Positions 39,351 through 54,740 of a DNA stretch of 64,000 nt are shown here, piece by piece. A model generated the notes under the pieces. That model did no database searches, was not told where the DNA came from, and saw only the letters and a list, made by a program, of their open reading frames with translations. Positions within the stretch are counted from its first letter, which is position 1, and every line of letters begins with the position of its first letter. The position numbers and the translations under genes are program-made. This DNA is from Paramecium sonneborni (lineage: Eukaryota > Ciliophora > Oligohymenophorea > Peniculida > Parameciidae). The stretch spans positions 366,006 to 430,005 of the forward strand of contig CAJJDN010000034.1 in NCBI GenBank assembly GCA_905182985.1. The letters are read 5' to 3'.

Positions 39351-40858
39351 TCAAATAGTATTTAATAGTTGTTCAATAGTTGATTCTTAATATAAATTAG
39401 TTTTAAACTTCTATAAATTCTTGGAAGGAATATCCTATTCTTACATCAATTCAAGTAAGTAAGAGGTTAGATATTATAATTCTCTATCAGAACAATTATC
39501 ATAAAAAGGAATGATTGGAATACCATTTTCTATTTAAAAACAAAAAGAGTATGAGGCATTGTCAACCAAAACTAAATCTTTTATATTTCTATTTCCAATT
39601 ACTCTTAAATCTTTAACATGAAGGCCGTCATCTACAACAACACAACTTTCCCTAAAAAATCGATGATGAACCCATTTTTTATCTGGATCTATATAATTAA
39701 TAACTTTTTAGGCATAACATTCATGTGAAGCAGTAAATACTATTATTTCATACTTTTGACTCAGTATGGCTAACATTTCTCTACAATATGGTCTAAGATT
39801 AATTCCTGCTTAGACTGTTTCTCCAGTAGGAAATTTAATGGTTAATACAGTATCTGCTGGATCATCATTAGATTCTTAACAATGAATCAAAGTTTCATCT
39901 AAATCAAAAACAATAGTTTTTTTGACTACATAAATTTTAGAAAAATACATTTATTATCTGGTAGATTTATAATCTTATTAGCAATAGTATTTGATGATGG
40001 TTTTACAATATCTTTACAATATTGAAGAGCATGATAACTTTATTAAAAATGATCTTGATAAATGTCTAAAAAGTATTAATTATTTTTTTGGTTAAATAAT
40101 TATTTGATTTCATTTTTAGATAATTTATTATGAAAGTATCTTAAGAAACTCATATAGTATTCGAAGTCATTATAAGGAGAGGATGGTCCTAAGCTTTATT
40201 TAGGCATCAATCTTCTATCTGGAGAGACACTTCTCATTTTAATTTTGGTATCCTTATTTATAGTAGGAGCGGGTAAATAAATATTTTCTTTAGTAGCTCT
40301 TCTGATTGGGCTATTCATTCTTTTTCGATCTTACTATTTTTTTGGTATGATACTAGCACCCTTGGAGAGACGCATCACATATTTTGATAAAGGAACAGAT
40401 GTTTGAGTAGTTAGTATTGGGGTTGTATTTTTTGGTTCAGAAGTATTTTAATCTTATTCTGAAAGTGCAAATACAGTAACTGGTTTAGGAATTTCAATGT
40501 CAGGAATAGTTTATTATGACTCATCTTTCTCCTTAGGCACTTCTTTTTATCCTGAACTATTGATTCGTTAGCGTTCTTATGGTTTATTAAACATAGTTCT
40601 TTAGATTAATGTAAGTTTCTTTTGTTATTATGGTTATTATTTTTTATCGCTATCAAGAGTACGAGTTGATTTAGGAGGTTCTGGTAATACTAATTTAGGA
40701 TCACATCGTTGGACATTTTTTTAGTGCACTATTGTATTTTTAGCAGACGGGATTCGTTTTTAAGATGATTTAGGTCTTGAGTTGACCAAAGCTTATAGCA
40801 ACGATGTAGTAGATTATGTTTACTATATATTTGCAACAGAGCCGTTGTTTCTAAGCAT
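39351..40858 (-). CDS. FCP/SCP-type protein phosphatase (CTD small-phosphatase-like)
   Basis: The model is 494 residues with one 23-nt intron just before the catalytic domain; exact exon sum. The N-terminal 300 residues are low-complexity and rich in Ser, Pro and Lys. The catalytic domain holds the HAD motif DLDETLIHC (DxDxT), then EIIVFTASHECYA (motif II) and NIKDLVLVDNASYSF (motif III). SCP/Dullard-type enzymes dephosphorylate Ser/Thr sites on RNA polymerase II CTD, lipin or SMADs; the target here is unknown. All catalytic Asp residues are present. Confidence 0.88.
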
Positions 40859-41036
40859 AATTTTAATTATAAAATAAATATAAAACAAATTTATTATGAA
40901 TATTTATTGGCTTTCCTAATTATATATATTAAATTACAATAAAAAGAAGTGAACTCCCCCTTTATTATAATAAGCAGAATGGGATTTTTAATTTTAGATT
41001 ATATAAACATAACCTTAATTAAAAATAATATATATA

Positions 41037-43998
41037 ATGAGAAGTCTAAGCAAGATCTTATTTAAGCGTCCTTAGCTTTGGTTATCAAGAGCTTTGCCTA
41101 CTTTAGGATAAAAATCTTTATTTAAGTATAGTGCAAGTATAATATGGCTAAATTATTTAGATTCAAACAATTTCTAAAATAGCAAACTTAAAACTATTCC
41201 ATTGTAGAATTATAAGGTAGATGAAAGTGAAATTGATTCCAAATTAGAGCCAACAGATTTCTGTCTTTTTAGTTCAATTCAACCTATTTTTCCGAACAAT
41301 TCTATGAATTGCCAGATCAAAATAGGAAATTTGAAAAGAATCACTAAGCCTCTCTTGTATTCAATAATTTCACCAGACAATGGAGAGATTTTTACAATAG
41401 GCATAGCTTTAAGTAAATCTGTTGAAAAGAATTTAAATGCCGAATTAAAGCTTTTAGAATAACGAGATGCAAATGGTAACATTTTGATAAATGATCCAAT
41501 GAGCAATACATTTAATTTAGACATAATATCAAGACAAGTATGAGAATCAAATATTTAGAAAAATTATCGATTCAAAATTATTAAAATAGAAATGACACCT
41601 GATGGAATCTTTGCACAAGGGATACCTTATAAAGATCGTCCATTAACATAAGCAGAATAAATTATTGATATTCAACATGAAATTCGTATGGTGAGTTCAC
41701 TTGTACAATAAATAAGAAAATTAGCCTAATATGATAGAGTAGAAGTATTCTCAGAAGTTAAGTATTCTTTATTGGATTCAAGTGAAAAGTTAACTCCAAA
41801 TTAAGTTGACGAATTAGTATTCTAAATTGCATCAGGCCTATCTAAATTATTGACAAACAATTTAAAAATGAATACATCAAATTTTGTCTAATAATTATTG
41901 GAAAGTCAAACTTATATAGATAGATTGTTTATACTTAGAAAACAATTAGAAAATATGTCAGGAGTACTTGATTTAGTGAATAAACATTTTAAGGAAGCTG
42001 ACTCATCACTTTTGAAGTTACATCAATAAACATTAGCAAAATTAGCAACAGAATTTATTAGATAGAATTATTTAAAGGAGGCTGCATAATCTTAATCATA
42101 AGGAGGATAGGGTGGAACTTAATAATATGGTGGTGATAAGGTACTTGTTTCTACAATTAATTTAAAGTAATCATCATTAGTAAAAAAGTACTACGATAAA
42201 TTATCATTAATAAACGATGAATCTTCTAAAGATAAAGTTAAACGAGAGATTGATAGATTTAGTTTATTAGATAAATAAAGTTCTGAATTTCATAAGATTA
42301 ATTCTTATTTAGATGAAGTATTTAGCATTCCATTCTAAAAATTTACAGTAACTAATTTAATTATAAAACAAGCCTGTTTAATGGGATATCTAATTTGCAA
42401 AGGATGTTTTAGATAAGGAAATTGAAGGTCTGGAGAAAGTTAAAGACAGAATAATTGAAATGATTTCAGTAAATAAATTGAAGAATGCAGGTTAAAAAGC
42501 AAAAGGATTTATTCTTCTTTTAAATGGTCCTCCAGGAACAGGAAAAACTTCAATAGCCAAGAGTATTGCAAAAGCCTTAAAGAGGACTTCAAGATTCATT
42601 TCTTGTGCAGGAGTAGCAGATCCTACATTCTTCAAAGGACATAAGCGTACATACGTGGATTCAATGCCTGGAGTATTTATAAGAGAATTAATAAAATCAA
42701 ACACAATGAATCCTGTATTTATTTTAGATGAATTGGATAAAGTATCCAAACATCATTCTGGTGGTGCTGATCCTTATTATACTTTATTAGAAATATTAAA
42801 TCCAGAAGAAAATCATAATTTTACTGATCATTATATGGATATTAGTGTTGACTTTTCACATGTTATTTTTATTTTAACTTCTAATGATACACTTTAAATG
42901 TTGGAGCCATTAAAAAATAGATTAGAAACTATTGATATTTAAGCTTATATTTAAGAAGAAAAATTATCTATTGCTACCAATTTTTTAGTTAATAAAAGTA
43001 TCGAATCAAATGGTATAAACCCTTAAATGATTAAATATGATGAATAAGCTTTAACTAAAATAATTAAGGCTTGGTGTTATTAAGAAAGTGGAGTCAGAGA
43101 ATTAAAAAGATGCTTAGAAAAAATTGCTAGAAAACATGCTACAAATTTATTAACAACTAATCCTAATCTTTGTGATAAAGTTGATGAACTAAATCAAATT
43201 ATTTTTGATCCTACAAGTTAATGTTTAGATTTGACTAAAGATTAAAATTTAGAATTAATATCTTAATATTTAGGTCCTCCTATTTTTGATATTTAATTAG
43301 AATAGAGATCTGTTAAGAAATTTCCACCAGGTTAAGTCAATATTTTAACTGTTGGTGGAATGATTGGACATGTCTTAACTGTAGAATCTTGTTTTGATCC
43401 AAGTGAATAAGAAAAGAAGGGATAAATCTTATCATCTGGAAATATAAAATCAGTGTTATAAGAATCACTTAAATTAGCAAAAATAAATGCATTTAAATAT
43501 TTGAATGAAGAATAAAAATAGAAATTATCTACATCTGCAATACATATGCATTTTACTGAAGGAGCTACTCCAAAAGATGGACCATCTGCAGGAACTGCAA
43601 TTACAACTGCTTTATTAAGTTTAATTATGAATGTTGTAGTACCTAGTAATTTAGGAATGACTGGAGAAATTTCATTAAATGGATAAGTATGTAAAATAGG
43701 TATTAATTTTATAAAATTATTAGGGGGATTATAACAAAAATTAATTGCTGCAAAAACTTTAGATATAGTTGACATTATACTTCCATATGCTAATTTAGGT
43801 GAAGCATTAAATTTACCTCATCAACTTATAAAAGGTCTGAATTTATATTTTGTTACAGATTACAGATAAATTTATGAATTGATATTTGAGCAATAGATTG
43901 CTAATAACAATTATACAATTAATAAAATTAAAAATGGTGTATACGAAACAGATTAAAATGGATTTAAAGAATAAACATAATGTTCATCTAATTATTGA
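41037..43998 (+). CDS. Mitochondrial Lon protease
   Basis: The model is 955 residues with introns of 24, 21, 25 and 24 nt; exact exon sum. A mitochondrial-type presequence ([20 protein letters not shown]) leads the Lon substrate-binding domain with a Gly/Gln-rich insertion (GGQGGTQQYGG). The AAA domain has [12 protein letters not shown], then [15 protein letters not shown] and FILDELDK. The protease domain holds [13 protein letters not shown] with the catalytic Ser. After removing the 24-nt intron at 43700-43723 it has IGGLQQKLIAAK, whose first Lys aligns with catalytic Lys722 of E. coli Lon. Lon degrades oxidised and misfolded matrix proteins. Confidence 0.93.
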
Positions 43999-44086
43999 AT
44001 AAATAACTGATCATTATTATTATTGTTATTAATAAATTCTGAAATATATGAATGATATATAAAGGTCTTGAATAATATATATATTT

Positions 44087-45638
44087 TCAAAAAATAGATA
44101 ATAATTCTTTAGGAGTTGCGTATCTCAATTTTTCTCCATCTTCAATAAAAACTATTTCATGTCTTTCTACTATTCTTTCTAATTAATTTTAATCTAATGA
44201 ATATGGAATGATAACAAATTCTTTGGATTGTACTTTTTTAGCTAAATCTCTCTAATATAATAAATACTATATTATACATTATTTAGTTTTTTGTCAACTA
44301 AAGCAGTTAATAATTTTTTTTAAAAGACAACTGAGATGAGTTTTCCATTTTTTGATAATGGAACAGCAGGATAAACTCTTAGGTAGTCTAGACATTATGC
44401 AATGGAAGTAGTATCTAAATCTAATGGAATAATTTCTGGTAGATTAAGTAAAGAGATAGGTTTTCCAGCTAAAGGATGATCTGATTCTTTTAATTCATCA
44501 TAAGATATCAATTAATTTTCAATCATCCAAGTTTTATTTAAATGTTTTGTCATATAATTTCTAATATTATCTGGTAAGATAACAACAATCTAATGAATAA
44601 ATTAATAATTTACCCTTTATTATTCTGTAAAGTTTTGTGATTTAGCCCATTCAAGTGCTCCCCAAACATTAGCGCCAGATGATCCCCCACAAAGAAGTCC
44701 TTCTTATGACATCAATTTACGTGCCATATTCAAACTTTCTTTATCATTAGATTTAATCCAATAATCAACTTCTGTCTATTTGAAATAAAAATAATATATA
44801 CTCTATCAAGTACTTTTGGTATGAAATCATATCCAATTCCTTCAACTTTATATGATTTGATATCAGTCTTATTAATTTCTGAAGGTAATGCCAAATCAGA
44901 TCCATATGGATCAACAGCTATAACCTTACATGTAGGTATCCTCTCATGCATTTTTCTACCTACTCCAGTGACTGTACCTCCTGTTCCAGTTGACATTACT
45001 ATTGCATCCAATTTATCATCACATGCCCATAATATTTCTTCAGCTGTCCCTTCATAATGTGCTAATGGATTTGATGGATTTGAATATTAATCTAAAAGTA
45101 TAATATCAGGATTCTCAGCTGCCATCCTTTTTGCCACTTATATCAATGATTCAGGTTCATACCAAGCTGCTTCTGTTGGTGTTCGAATAACTTTCGCTCC
45201 AAGTCCTGTTAAAACATCTTACTTTTCTTATGACATCTTTTCTGGCATTGTTATATATAAAGGATATCCTTTTACAGCACATGCTAATGCTAAACCTACA
45301 CCAGTGTTTCCAGAAGTAGCTTCTACTATTGATTTACCAGGTCCTAATCTCCCTTATTTTTCTGCATCAACTATCATTCTTACTCCTATTCTATCTTTTA
45401 TTGATCCAGCTATATTAACAAATTCACATTTCACTAACACCTCACACTTCAAACCATATTCTTTTGGAATCTTATTCAAACGAATTACAGGAGTATGTCC
45501 TATAGCATCTAAGGCATCATCATATATCTTCTTATATGGAATATATTTGCTATTCGAATGTGGTGTTGGTGCTTCCTATTCAACCAGACCTCTTTTGTAT
45601 GTGCATTTGATAGTGTCTTTCGAAGTGTCTTAAATCAT
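44087..45638 (-). CDS. CBS: Cystathionine beta-synthase-like PLP enzyme
   Basis: The model is 491 residues with introns of 26, 24 and 26 nt; exact exon sum. The fold-type II PLP core has [12 protein letters not shown] (Schiff-base Lys), [14 protein letters not shown] and [15 protein letters not shown] (phosphate-binding loop). [17 protein letters not shown] and [14 protein letters not shown] match CBS better than short cysteine synthases. A C-terminal ~130-residue part could form CBS regulatory repeats. The haem-binding N-terminus of animal CBS is lacking. It condenses serine (or O-acetylserine) with homocysteine or sulfide; CBS rather than CS is favoured by length. Convergent with Lon, 88 bp between stops. 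Confidence 0.88.
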
Positions 45639-45952
45639 TTTTAAAATAGCCAATTTTAATCAATGGGGGACCCTTTTATAACTACGGGGTTCGATTAATA
45701 TTACGAACTCATTAATCCTAATTCTTAATTTTAACATGGCTTTAAAAATTGTTTCATTCAAAGTATGGATTATTATTCATTCATTTAAAATTGTCACATT
45801 AATATTATATAATTAATTTAGGCTATTTATAGTTAAATTTCCTTTATTATAATATTTAAATTTTCTTTCTTTAAATTTAATTATTATAAAAATCAATATT
45901 ATATATATTTTATATTATATACTATAAAACATTAATAAAAATAATAAAAAAA
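45639..45952. other. Intergenic region between CBS and the TPR gene
   Basis: AT-rich sequence without a gene. A less AT-rich patch near 45661-45710 was checked as a tRNA candidate and rejected. The third duplicated segment begins at 45924. Confidence 0.5.
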
Positions 45953-46963
45953 TCATTCAAGTTGTTACAATTTTTACAATTCATTTTATTCATCATCTTC
46001 AACATCCATCCATGTTTCTTTTTCTAATTAATCTTTCAATTCTAAAGTAGCTGTCCAAATTTCCTAATATATAAAAAAATATATTTACTTAATCATTTTT
46101 TGCATCAGGTAATAAAAGAATTCCATTCACTATCTTTTAACTTTCTTCATATTTTTATGCCTTCCATAATGCAAAAGCAAGCATATATAAACTTTCTGAA
46201 TCTTCAGCATTTCTATCTACAAGCATTCTCAATATTTTAATAGATTAATCAAATAACTCTACTTCCACCAATAACTTTCCAACTTGTAGAATGAAATCTT
46301 CATCATAATCTTCCATTTCTTTTTCCAACTTTTCATAAATAACTCTTAAATCTTTTTTGGCTGCCTCTTCATCTTCTTTATTAAGATGAAAATTTGCCAA
46401 TTATAGAAAAGCATCCAAATTCAAAGGATCATATTTAAAAGCATTATTTATTGCATCAATACAAACTTATTCTGATTCTTTGAATTAAAGTAAATCAGTT
46501 TAATAAACTTCAGCTATTGCAGCAAAAGCATCTCCGATATCTCTCTTAGAAGCATTCCTTTGTAAAGCCAATTAAATTCCATACTCATACATCTAAATAG
46601 CCTACTTTCCCTATTAAGTCTGTGCATACTTAAATAATAATTTATAACAATGTTCGTATGAACTAAGTAATTTAATTTGTGGATATACGTGATTAAATCT
46701 TATTAATTCAAATATGGTGTTAGAGCTGCTTATAATTCCTCAACAAGACCCATCTATTCTAAACAATCTGTATATTAATCTAAAGCTTCTATATTTTTAT
46801 GGTTTCTTTTAAGGTAAAGTTAATATGCAGATTTTGCTTAATCAAGATGGAGAGCCTCATAAAGATCATTTGCAAAATGAAGAAGAGTCTCACTTGAATT
46901 ATATCAATCATTATACTTATCCATCGCTGTGACTTTATCCCAATCTATTGTACTCTCTTCCAT
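45953..46963 (-). CDS. TPR protein, Acl4-like (ribosomal protein uL4 chaperone), first copy
   Basis: The model is 311 residues with introns of 24, 26 and 25 nt; exact exon sum. It is an array of helical TPR units (NETLLHFANDLYEALHLDQA, YKLLFKYAQ, RDIGDAFAAIAEVYQTDLLQ, PLNLDAFLQLANFHL) and ends in an acidic tail (TWMDVEDDEQ). The order and the IGDAFAAIAEVYQTDL segment resemble Acl4, which shields newly made uL4 and carries it to pre-ribosomes. Other TPR families cannot be excluded. This copy is almost certainly the same locus as the one at 47168-48178. Confidence 0.7.
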
Positions 46964-47054
46964 TTTGAATCTTTTTTTTATTTAAATTAATTTTTATAAG
47001 AAATTCTCTTTCTCATAAAATATGATATTAAATACAATAAAAATTGAATCAAAA

Positions 47055-47137
47055 TCAATTCTTTCTACGTCTATTATGTTTTTTCTTTTATACTTTCTTT
47101 AAATCTTCTTAATAAAAATCTTTACGATTATTAATAA
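47055..47137 (-). CDS. Duplicated 3' end of the METTL13-like gene, cut at an N
   Basis: These are the last 27 or so codons and the TGA stop of the methyltransferase gene, repeated in the left contig and truncated at the N at 47138. It is an assembly duplicate. Confidence 0.75.
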
Positions 47138-47138
47138 N
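47138..47138. other. Single N at a contig junction
   Basis: Third N of the window, exactly at the boundary of the 1,214-bp direct repeat. Confidence 0.9.
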
Positions 47139-47167
47139 ATAAAACATTAATAAAAATAATAAAAAAA

Positions 47168-48178
47168 TCATTCAAGTTGTTACAATTTTTACAATTCATT
47201 TTATTCATCATCTTCAACATCCATCCATGTTTCTTTTTCTAATTAATCTTTCAATTCTAAAGTAGCTGTCCAAATTTCCTAATATATAAAAAAATATATT
47301 TACTTAATCATTTTTTGCATCAGGTAATAAAAGAATTCCATTCACTATCTTTTAACTTTCTTCATATTTTTATGCCTTCCATAATGCAAAAGCAAGCATA
47401 TATAAACTTTCTGAATCTTCAGCATTTCTATCTACAAGCATTCTCAATATTTTAATAGATTAATCAAATAACTCTACTTCCACCAATAACTTTCCAACTT
47501 GTAGAATGAAATCTTCATCATAATCTTCCATTTCTTTTTCCAACTTTTCATAAATAACTCTTAAATCTTTTTTGGCTGCCTCTTCATCTTCTTTATTAAG
47601 ATGAAAATTTGCCAATTATAGAAAAGCATCCAAATTCAAAGGATCATATTTAAAAGCATTATTTATTGCATCAATACAAACTTATTCTGATTCTTTGAAT
47701 TAAAGTAAATCAGTTTAATAAACTTCAGCTATTGCAGCAAAAGCATCTCCGATATCTCTCTTAGAAGCATTCCTTTGTAAAGCCAATTAAATTCCATACT
47801 CATACATCTAAATAGCCTACTTTCCCTATTAAGTCTGTGCATACTTAAATAATAATTTATAACAATGTTCGTATGAACTAAGTAATTTAATTTGTGGATA
47901 TACGTGATTAAATCTTATTAATTCAAATATGGTGTTAGAGCTGCTTATAATTCCTCAACAAGACCCATCTATTCTAAACAATCTGTATATTAATCTAAAG
48001 CTTCTATATTTTTATGGTTTCTTTTAAGGTAAAGTTAATATGCAGATTTTGCTTAATCAAGATGGAGAGCCTCATAAAGATCATTTGCAAAATGAAGAAG
48101 AGTCTCACTTGAATTATATCAATCATTATACTTATCCATCGCTGTGACTTTATCCCAATCTATTGTACTCTCTTCCAT
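47168..48178 (-). CDS. TPR protein, Acl4-like, second copy
   Basis: This matches the model at 45953-46963 base for base by eye, shifted by 1,215. It lies on the contig that also carries the full methyltransferase gene upstream, so this is the copy to keep in a corrected assembly. Its start is 91 bp beyond the methyltransferase stop, same strand. Confidence 0.7.
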
Positions 48179-48269
48179 TTTGAATCTTTTTTTTATTTAA
48201 ATTAATTTTTATAAGAAATTCTCTTTCTCATAAAATATGATATTAAATACAATAAAAATTGAATCAAAA

Positions 48270-50376
48270 TCAATTCTTTCTACGTCTATTATGTTTTTTC
48301 TTTTATACTTTCTTTAAATCTTCTTAATAAAAATCTTTACGATTATTAATAACTTCTCCATCCTAAACAAGCAATGCATCTTAAGTTTAAAATGCTTATG
48401 TCTTAAAAACAGGATGCTTTAGTTTGATATTATCAATCTCATTAGCTAAATTCATAGAATTATCCCATTTTCCTTTAGAAAAGTTAATTCTCGATTCTTT
48501 TAATTATTAAGTGATCGCATCTAAGAGACCTTTATCAATAACATCAATTTCCTTTCCATCTAATTACTTCTTTTCTTTTTAAGCATTTATTAAATAAAAT
48601 ATTTCATTAATTTCATTTTCACACTTCCTTGAATAATACAAATCCCATGGTAATTAAACTAATTCTTTTTATGAATCCAATATATTAATTATGATAATTC
48701 CTTATGGTGTAAGCAATGTTTTAAGTTTATTCAAAAATTCAGCTGACAAAAATTATTTAGGTGGTGATAATTAATTAGCTTGAGAAGCTAAAATATAAAA
48801 ATAATAAATTTACCATTGATATCAATAATAATAGTATCATATTAATGACATTCTAAAATTTAATCTACATAATCAAGTGCATCACAACATACTAAATTTT
48901 CAGAATCTGTGTTTTTGAAATCAAAAAATTATTTAGCAACATTGACAATATCTTCACTTAATTCAATATTAGTAACCTTTACTCCAAAATGTTCATTTAT
49001 AAATCTACTTAATAATCCTACACCTCCTCCCAAAATAAGAACTTCTTTTGCTTTATTAAAAGCTAATCCTGCAACTATGGCTACATAAGCTTCAAAATCT
49101 AAATATGAATTATCGACTTTATTATTGATAATTTTAGCTTCACTCTAAATTAAATCTAAAGCACTTTTTATTATTAGTCTTCTATATTTAATATCATCAA
49201 TATTAAGTTCCTCTACTAAACAATCATCAGCTTCAAAAATTATATTTTTTTCACCAATCTCATCTCCATCAGTTAAAAATGGACAAGGTATATTAGTGCA
49301 TCCTTTTGGTATTAGTTATTTCATTGGTTCAGATAATTCTTATTATACTTATTTCATGTTATTGAATTTATGACCAGGATTCATACGTGCTATTACACAT
49401 CTTGACATTTTCATTTATTTTATTAATTCTTTATGTCCTTATTCAGTTCCAAATAAAAAAGATTGTTCTCTTCCTTAAGGAACTATAAAACACCCACAAG
49501 TTTTTTATAATAAAATTTTACTATCATCATTATCATATATATCTAATTTATATCTAGGAGTTTATTTATTGTTATTATCCCAAATATCTAAGGTAAAACT
49601 TTGGCTTTATCTTAGTTTATGAATTGATGTAACAAAGTGATTTTGTAATTATATTTTTTTTATAATTTCTTATGCTTATTTAATGTTTAAAGTTTGAACA
49701 TCCTTTTACAATTAATAGAATTAAATAGATTTTTATTCATTTTTATCAATAACAATAAAAAATGGATAAAGTTTACTTTTTTCAATAATGCATTCATAAA
49801 TTTCAATATTATATTGTAACTACAAAAGAGTTTTAAGAATATGATCTTATAAGAGGGAAATAATAATAAATTTCCCAGTCTTTTTTAGTATTCTGAGCAT
49901 ATTTGCTAAATAAGTATTTACTTAAGGAGTTTCTTCATCTGGAAAAATAGCATCAAGAGTTCCTTTATCAAGAATAACATCAAATTATTCTGATTAAATA
50001 TTAATATCTTCAGTTAATGACATACATTAAAATTACATTTCAGGTCTCTTATTTTCAGATCGCTTTCGCATTTAATCAAGTGACTAAAGCATAATTAATA
50101 AATAATTACAATTTTTTCATAATCGACGTTGATAATATTTTTACATATACCATTATCATAAAGTTATTCTGATAGGAGGGATTTACCACAACCAGCATGA
50201 AAAACACTATCATCAACTTTAATGAATTTTTTAAACAAATGATTATAGCTATCATAATTGCCATACCACTCAAAATATTCACTCTATTAACCCTCTTTCT
50301 TAATCTTTTTGAAGAATCGTTACCAATATTATTTGTTCATAAAATCTCTACATTATGTAGGTAATACTCCTTGCAT
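48270..50376 (-). CDS. METTL13-like eEF1A methyltransferase with two MTase halves
   Basis: The model is 684 residues with two 26-nt introns; exact exon sum. The N-terminal methyltransferase begins WYGNYDSYNHLF and has the SAM motif VFHAGCGKSLLSEQLYDNG and the acidic post-motif VILDKGTLDAIF. The C-terminal half is a spermidine-synthase-like methyltransferase (VLILGGGVGLLSRFI, YDTIIIDIN). This pairing is that of METTL13/eEF1AKNMT, whose two halves methylate eEF1A at Lys55 and at the N-terminus. The start may be the second Met, 36 nt downstream. Its ATG lies 27 bp from that of the divergent gene. Confidence 0.85.
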
Positions 50377-50403
50377 TTACCACAAAAATTAATTTAATAA
50401 TAA

Positions 50404-51643
50404 ATGAACGACCTTCGAATGCACAAGTTATAACAATTCTTTACTAAATCAAACATTTATCAAAATAATTCAATATAACAGATAGAAAGATAGAAATTGA
50501 CAATCTCTAATGATGTTGAACTTAAAGATTAATCATAAATTGAAGATAAACAAATTCATGTTGTTCGTCCTTATTAAACTGATTTTGATAAAGACATGTG
50601 TAAAATCATTGATATTTTTAGATCTTATGGCTAAACCATTGATTTAACCTTTAATTTAATTGAATATTGTAAGTAAGCCAGAAATCAATAATGTGAATTT
50701 ATCACACTAATTGCATAACTAATTAGACAAAGCTATCAAGAGATCAGAGAATTTTCTAACTCTAAAAAAACAACCAAATCATTTTCTTAATCAATTAAGA
50801 TAGTAAAATAAATAGAATCAACTAACAGAAAAGAAATCGTAAAATTAAATTCCAACAAAAGAAATCAAACAAATTGATTCAAATGATTATGATTTTAAAG
50901 TGATTAATAAAAGGCCACTTCCTGATTAAACTGTTGGAATTAAATTACCAAAATTTATCAAAGACATTTATTAAATTGGATAAACTGCTGAAGATCTATA
51001 AGCTAATGATGAATCCTTTCGTTTTAAAGAAGAAATCAATTCTTAATAACCAGTGAATAAAATTGATTTTGATTGTCTTCTTAATATTGCTGCAGGTTAA
51101 GTAGATGAACATACTATGGCTGAATTAGTTAAAAATGTTATTGTTGCCAAAAAGAAGGAACTTAATAATCCTCTTTTAAATGATTCTATTGAACAATGTG
51201 ATGTTTCTGTTGAGGCTTATCCTATTAAATAAGATCAATATGTTTAAATGTCATCTAAAGCTTTGCCAAGTGTTTAAACTGTTTTAAATGGAATTCGTTT
51301 AGCAAAAAATTAATACTACTTAAGTTAAGAAAAATAAGAATGCAAAACTATTATTCGTTAACATTTAGAAGAATTAATGTTAATTTTAATGTAAGGTTAT
51401 CCATAATAATCCGGAATGAGTTAATCACTTGATTTTTTACTCTCTCTCAATAAATCAGAACTTGCTGTTCCATATGAAGGAATGAGTAAATTGGAATTAC
51501 TATATATATTTGTTAATGAGTATAAAGCATTTTAAATGCTTGATTAAGCTTAATCCTCAACAAATTAATTCAATTAAACTGTAAGTAAACGATACTTAAA
51601 ACCTACTAAAGCTGCTTAAATGAAGACAATTAAAAAAAAATGA
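50404..51643 (+). CDS. Unknown protein, 405 residues
   Basis: One 22-nt intron (starting GTAAAATC near residue 70) joins the frames and gives an exact exon sum. The N-terminal 200 residues are polar and Gln/Lys-rich; the C-terminal 200 are helical (AGQVDEHTMAELVKNVIVAK, CKTIIRQHLEELMLILMQGY). No domain is recognised. Three reading frames are partly open in the N-terminal part, so the exact exon path there is less certain. Confidence 0.6.
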
Positions 51644-51717
51644 ATTCAATTTACTTTTACTTATTTAAAATATTAATTCTTTTTCTTAAAAATAAATAAA
51701 TATAATAATTAATTATA

Positions 51718-52011
51718 ATGATTTCATTTGATTATTTATTAAAAAAGAAGTTAGGCTCAAAAATTTATCAACTTAGGACTTCTAATAATAGAATATTGTA
51801 TTTGCGAATATATTATAAATAATTTGGTTGCAAAACATCTTTCGATCCTTTCAGTAAAATTAGTATATTATACAGTTCTGTAATCTAACAATTATAATGA
51901 AATAATAATTCTTAGATAGCAGAACTGTGTTAGGAGCAACTAATCTCTAAGGTTTAGTTAGCTGAAACAATTATATATTTGAAATAGAATTTGTCTTTTT
52001 AATAGATTTGA
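51718..52011 (+). CDS. Small unknown protein, 85 residues
   Basis: A 36-nt intron containing an in-frame TGA divides the ORF; the exon sum is exact. The product is basic in the first half (YLLKKKLGSKIYQLRTSNN) and helical in the second (IAELCQEQLISKVQLAETII). No family is recognised. Splicing through a rather long intron lowers confidence. Confidence 0.45.
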
Positions 52012-52307
52012 GAAGTAAAATGTTAAAATGTTAATAATTAGGAATCTTTGAATGAAAAAGAAAAATGAATAAGTTTTGGGTTTGAATATAAATTGTATTT
52101 ATTTTAATTGAATTTTAATTTCTAATATATTAATTCATAGATGATCAGAAATATGTGGAGAGAGCAAATATTATTATTTATGTTTGAATTTAATTAGTTT
52201 TAATGATTAAGATAATAATTAAAGAAACAACTCTTTTAAATTATTTAAGAAGAATAGTTTTAATCCTATTAATTTACATTTTTATAAATATATTTATATT
52301 TAATAAT

Positions 52308-54617
<2,310 letters not shown>

Positions 54618-54740
54618 TAATTATATAATTATTATTATATATACTTATTTATTATATTCATTTATATCTTAAATTATTATTCAGCTATTTTTTATTTAAA
54701 TAGCTTTCATATTCTTGAAAATTCCTATAAAAATATTATA

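Larger units (their letters stand above)
45924..48352. repeat. Direct duplication across an N (unmerged contig overlap)
   Basis: Positions 45924-47137 and 47139-48352 (1,214 bp, offset 1,215) look identical and are separated by one N at 47138. The left copy ends at the N and the right one begins at it, the signature of two overlapping contigs joined without merging. The whole TPR gene and the 3' end of the METTL13-like gene are thereby present twice. Confidence 0.92.

Noticed and set aside
43332..43775. 147-codon minus-strand ORF
   Set aside because: It lies opposite the Lon protease domain, whose plus-strand reading contains the catalytic motifs.
44821..45633. Plus-strand ORFs of 78 and 109 codons
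   Set aside because: Both are antisense shadows of the cystathionine beta-synthase gene.
45661..45710. A tRNA-like patch with GGTTCGATTAA, reminiscent of a B box
   Set aside because: No matching acceptor or anticodon stems could be formed, and the T-loop motif is imperfect.
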